Positions 59,905 to 64,000 of a stretch of DNA of 64,000 nt are shown here, piece after piece. This DNA is from Tyto alba. Taxonomy: Eukaryota > Chordata > Aves > Strigiformes > Tytonidae. Within the stretch, counting starts at the first letter, position 1. The number at the start of each line of letters is the position of its first letter. Location: assembly GCF_018691265.1 (NCBI RefSeq), contig NW_024881313.1, positions 5,733,501-5,797,500 on the forward strand, in the 5' to 3' direction. Under the pieces are notes generated by a model. That model saw only the letters and a list, made by a program, of their open reading frames with translations, was not told where the DNA came from and made no database searches. Made by a program: the position numbers and the translations under genes.

Positions 59905-62265
59905 ATTTCCATTTAGTCAAGCTGTTCTCATTCCCAGTGTCAGGTCAACTTTGACAACTCACAAAAGTCATCATATATTTCCCCTAGGTCTCTCCTATAG
60001 GTGCCCATAGGTGGTCTAAACACGTCATGGAGGCCATACTGCTATCTGATGAATACAGTGACCGCAGCCCTGCTCTCCTGCTCTCCACATGAGAGTGATA
60101 ATCTCCACGACAATTACACCATCTAACACTCCAATGAAGGAAATAATGTTCTATGATCTCCATTCAACAAAATTCTTAAGTACCTGCTTAAGATGTGTGC
60201 CTTGCTGCCTCTGGAGTCAAAAAGATTAGTCATGTACTTGCAGTTAAACACAGGCATGAGTATTTAATATGTTCTAATGGTTCTGTATATTCATTTGTCC
60301 GTTAAATGGATGCAGTCCTGGATGTCCCCACTGGAAACAGGATGAAACTCGTACATCAGAGGCCTTCAGCCCACCAGACTCGGTTCCATGGCTGGAGTGG
60401 GGGTGTATAAGCAGAGATTTTTATATCATGCAACTATAGGCAGATTTATTTTTTCATAGATTGATATGAAGTAGTTGCATTTGTTGTCTCTCTGAAAGAA
60501 TGCTTTGAGGAACTATTAAGAAAGAGATTATAGGAAAATAAAGCTGTACTTGAAATGCTCTTTCCCTGCTCTCTTCACATTGTGCCACAGACGTGGTTGT
60601 GCCAACTCACACAAACTGAGAACCATCAGAATGGACTTTCACCATATATTTTCATTTTCAGCTTCTGGATCTTCTGTATTCTTTAGTTTAATATATTAAA
60701 CAATCTTCATAACATCAGCTATTATTCTGATTTTATTCTGATATCCTGATTTTACTCTGGATTTCATTGAGCTAAATGAATCCTATTTTAGGTAAGTGGT
60801 CTTTGACAATTACTATAGTTCACACTTAATTGGTAAACATAACAGCAATCAGAACATTTGCTTCTATTGGAATAATATTAGTCAGTACCAGCTTCAAGAA
60901 TTCTTTAGGTTCTACCTAGTAAAAGACAACGCTATTTCAAAGCAAATTTGTAATTTCAGCAAAGTGCTTGTTTAAACAACCCACTAAGTAGTGCAAGAGG
61001 TGGCTTCAGCAGCACAGTCACTAAGGGTGGCTGTAGACCTGACTTAACCAACCACTTAAGGTGAGTTTATGACTGCTTTGCATTGTTAAAGCAACATGTG
61101 TAGCTAGAGCATACCAACCAGTCTGGCCCAGGATATTCTACCATAAAGTGCCATATGGTCATTTACAGATGTGGATGCAAATTCTATTGAGATTTTAAGC
61201 AATTATCTGTTAATGAGATGCCATAGCAAGAGCTGTACAGAGTGCTGTTCTTTATTTTAGGAGTAGAGAAGAACACTGAATCACCTTGAATAGGACTGGA
61301 ATAGATTATGGTTTCACCGCATTGCTAATGTCCCTTCAGTCTCAGCATCAAGAAGTTTCTTAGCAAGGAAGAGATTCAAAGTTCAGGCCACTGGACTCTG
61401 ATTCAGGTTAAAATATTAACAGATGCACTAGCTGAGATAATGATTTGGGCACCGTATACCCTAAGGTTCCAAACAGAGGATGTCCTGAAGCACATGTACT
61501 CATTTAAGAATTGCAAAATGTTCTTCTTACACTAGCTTCAGTGGATTTATTTGCATACTTAAAGTTAACACGCATGCTAAAGTACTTTGTTTTAGCTGAA
61601 GGCTATACGTGATGGGAACATCCTACTCATTCTTTATTGCTGTAATTAAACAACCATCACATAAGACCTCTGCCCCCACCAACAGAGTGAGCTTCAAGGC
61701 AAGAACTTAGTGCTGACTGACTCTACTTCCAGATACCTGCCTTCACAGTCAGACAAGCCTCCATTATTTATTTTCTTCATTATCTAATCATATTTTAATG
61801 TTTACAGTCTCTCATTGAAGAAGTGAAGGCTTTCCATACTGGATTTTTGTCATTGCTCATCCGTGGTTAAATTGTCATTGAATAGAAGGCAATGGCAAAG
61901 GTCTCATCAACTTCCATTAAAGAAGGACTGGAACCCCAAGTCAGTCACTGTGCATGAAATATATATATCTCCTCAGTTTCCTCCTTGCCCTCTCAGTCCC
62001 CCAGTATGAAATTAGGAGAAATACTTCCTCATATTTCTCATGTCTGAATGTTATATCACTTAAGCCTGCATAATAACGTTCTGGAAGTGGCTGGTTAACA
62101 ACTGGCACAGCACAAGCAAGTAGCTTTGATCCATCTTAAATCCTCATCCCTTGACACTTTAATCAAAATAATTTAAAATTCTATTAAGCACAATATGCAG
62201 AGCATTAACACTCTGAACCAGTGAGCAGTTAAGAGTGCAGACGCTGAGTGATATGTCTGAATAAC
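59905..62265. other. non-coding sequence, no gene seen
   Basis: Long stretch almost free of open frames (none of 60 codons or more was noted between 59.9 and 62.4 kb). No simple repeat longer than about 12 bases and no recognised repeat family. Confidence 0.6.
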
Positions 62266-62269
62266 AGCC

Positions 62270-62425
62270 TTGTTAGAGAGGCTATCATGTTTTGCTCCTT
62301 GCTGAATCATCAGGGATGATAGTGGTGATATCACTCTTTCATTGCTAATGTATGGCTCAAAGGATCTGACAAGGAGCTAAATGTCTGATTACCTGCGATA
62401 AGCTGCTTTACTGAAGTGTAAGTAA
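62270..62425. promoter_or_regulatory. candidate conserved non-coding element
   Basis: High-complexity block with TGCTGAATCATCAGGGATGAT near 62300, TGATATCACTCTTTCATTGC near 62326 and CTGATTACCTGCGATAAGC near 62385. GATAAG (GATA-like), GATTA and ATCA cores are dense. Not tested. Confidence 0.25.
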
Positions 62426-62429
62426 AATC

Positions 62430-62805
62430 TTCTGTCTTTTAAGTGGATTCTGGACCTGCCCATCACCCAGGAGTTGGAACAGCAACCAGCCACCTTCTCA
62501 ACATTAGTCTTGCTGCTGTGCAATTCTGCAACGTCTCCAGTCTATCTGCTGCCATCTCATTTAATTCAGATCTGCTGCTCTGTCTTGAGGCTTCTTCTCT
62601 TTCTCATAGTTTGTTTCTCCATTGTTTTTCTAAACATCACAAAGCTATACCCAACATCCCAAAGGAGAGCACTAAGAGGCTTGTCCACCAGTCACTGGGT
62701 GGCTGCCACCTCCCAACACAGCTACCATTTAAGAATTGAAACCACTTAATTGCCTTTCAAAGCTTTGTACTGACTAAATGTACGCATACGGACCCAATTT
62801 GTTTA
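62430..62805. other. non-coding sequence, no gene seen
   Basis: Two overlapping plus frames (98 and 91 codons, 62443-62749) in different phases, neither with a domain. Confidence 0.55.
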
Positions 62806-62811
62806 GAGGTC

Positions 62812-62832
62812 TTTTTTTTTTTTTTTTTTTTT
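62812..62832. repeat. mononucleotide run, T21
   Basis: Twenty-one consecutive T. No attached retroposon recognised. Confidence 0.95.
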
Positions 62833-63090
62833 GGTGGTAAAGCAGATGTCCATCTGAATACTTACAAAGGAGGGTAAATATTTTGCATTGATTTTGGCTG
62901 TGATTCTGTGGCCAGGCCCACCATGAGAAGTGCACACAGAAATCACAAATATCCTCACAAGCTCGATTCCTTTGGACTACAGCTCTAGTTTTATTTGTGC
63001 AATGCCTTAGGCATGCAGATCTGAGGTAAAGTTCATATTTCAGGAAATATGTGCATATAAACCCTCATTTTTTGTCTCCTGTTTAAAATA

Positions 63091-63155
63091 GAATGGGGTA
63101 GATTTAGGTGATCTGTCCAGGCCCTTTAGACCCAATTTTCTATAATTCTGTGACA
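63091..63155 (+). mobile_element. CR1-like LINE 3'-end fragment
   Basis: The words TAGATTTAGGTGATCTGTCC, AGGCCCTTTAGACCCAATTTT and TATAATTCTGTGA match the 3' end of CR1 in plus orientation, including an ATTCTGTG octamer at 63144-63151. CR1 elements characteristically end in ATTCTRTG-type octamers. Very short, 5'-truncated copy. Confidence 0.6.
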
Positions 63156-63159
63156 CTAG

Positions 63160-64000
63160 GTAAACATGACACCTACCCAAAACCACGAGCATATTTTTCC
63201 TACTATGTTATAAGTAGGCCAATATTTGCACATAGATTGAAGCATGAAGGGTGACAGAGACTAATTTAGATTTAAGAAATGAAAGAAAAAGGAAAATTAC
63301 AACAATTAACTAGCTGAGACAGAAACTAGATTCATTACTGAATGATGTTTATGTAATGCAAAGAATCACTTGAAGCAGCAAGAATACTATTATTTTTACC
63401 ATTGAATGTCATACTTGGTAAACATAGTTATTACAGTCCTGTGTATATAAAAATTTTTTAAAAGCCAAGAAAAGGTTAAGAAAATCTTTGAAACCTCTTT
63501 TGCAAAAAAAAAAATCACAGGAAAAGCCAAATTAGATGCTAAACTAGCTCAACTATTACTATGCAACTTTGCCACTGGAGTATATAACAAAAATCTCCCA
63601 TAAATTGTTTTAGTTGCAAAGAGTTACATCAGAAATTGTGATTATCAAAATCCAAACCTGTGAACACAGGGAGCTTTTTAGCATAGCAAGTGAAATCATT
63701 ACTAATTCCCCACTGCCAAAACACACACCTCAATGTGCGTGCGAGCATAGTCTCTCATGCAGTTTTTTCTTTCCCACTAAGATATGGTAAAAAGCTGCTT
63801 CACTAGGTTTTAAAGCCCACTGGAGGTGATGTACATTAACTGAGAAGACTGATCAACCCATACAGTATTAAAAAGACATTTGTAGACTCATTTAATCAAT
63901 AATGTACAGTATTAGTGTGCAATTTAGATCAAGAGAAGACAGCTGTAAGACTATGATACATCGGCTAATGAAAAAGCAAAGAGAGTGTGATTCACATAAG
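63160..64000. other. non-coding AT-rich sequence, no gene seen
   Basis: AT-rich background with an A-run near 63505-63514. No gene or repeat family seen. Confidence 0.6.

Noticed and set aside
1..64000. CRISPR array, bacterial operon, phage or plasmid origin
   Set aside because: No regularly spaced repeats, no ribosome-binding-site/gene chains, low coding density and CR1-type repeats all indicate vertebrate nuclear DNA.

Overview
This is a 64 kb stretch of vertebrate nuclear DNA, most likely from a bird or another sauropsid. The evidence is four fragments that read like CR1 LINEs (about 11.67-11.81, 23.77-23.91, 49.57-49.63 and 63.09-63.16 kb), one of them ending near an octamer of the CR1 3' type. 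I recognised no Alu, L1, B1/B2 or other mammal-type young repeat. Interspersed repeats look sparse, mononucleotide runs are common, and base composition is moderately AT-rich, all compatible with an avian genome. I cannot name the species.

I find no protein-coding gene I can identify. The longest open frames (207, 182, 177, 173, 171 and 163 codons) lie mostly in GC-richer patches, often overlap equally open frames on the other strand, and match no family I know. By a rough estimate, several frames of 120-140 codons are expected by chance in a window this size. There is no convincing tRNA, rRNA or CRISPR array, and no bacterial-type operon structure. The window is best read as intergenic sequence or one very long intron.

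Layout. 1-23 kb: AT-rich background with separate CpG-enriched patches at about 3.8-4.2, 7.5-7.72, 16.04-16.35, 17.73-17.9, 18.7-18.88 and 22.1-22.37 kb. The 16.0-17.0 kb part also has a homeodomain-type palindrome and an 82-codon open stretch ending at a near-consensus splice donor, the best place to look for a first exon. 23-64 kb: visibly CpG-poor, with scattered patches rich in homeodomain, octamer, PBX-like and E-box words that resemble conserved non-coding enhancers (for example 26.2, 29.6-30.3, 34.6-34.96, 46.1-46.6, 52.3-52.5, 54.1-54.3 and 62.3 kb). Their conservation cannot be tested here. At 28.3-29.5 kb, three minus-strand open segments in two frames read like decayed coding sequence of unknown origin.

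No novel biological system can be demonstrated from the sequence alone. The points most worth checking are the minus-strand coding-like remnant at 28.3-29.5 kb, the CpG/donor arrangement at 16-17 kb, and the cluster of enhancer-like patches, which would fit a gene desert next to a developmental regulator. All conservation and repeat-family statements are pattern recognition from memory, not database results.
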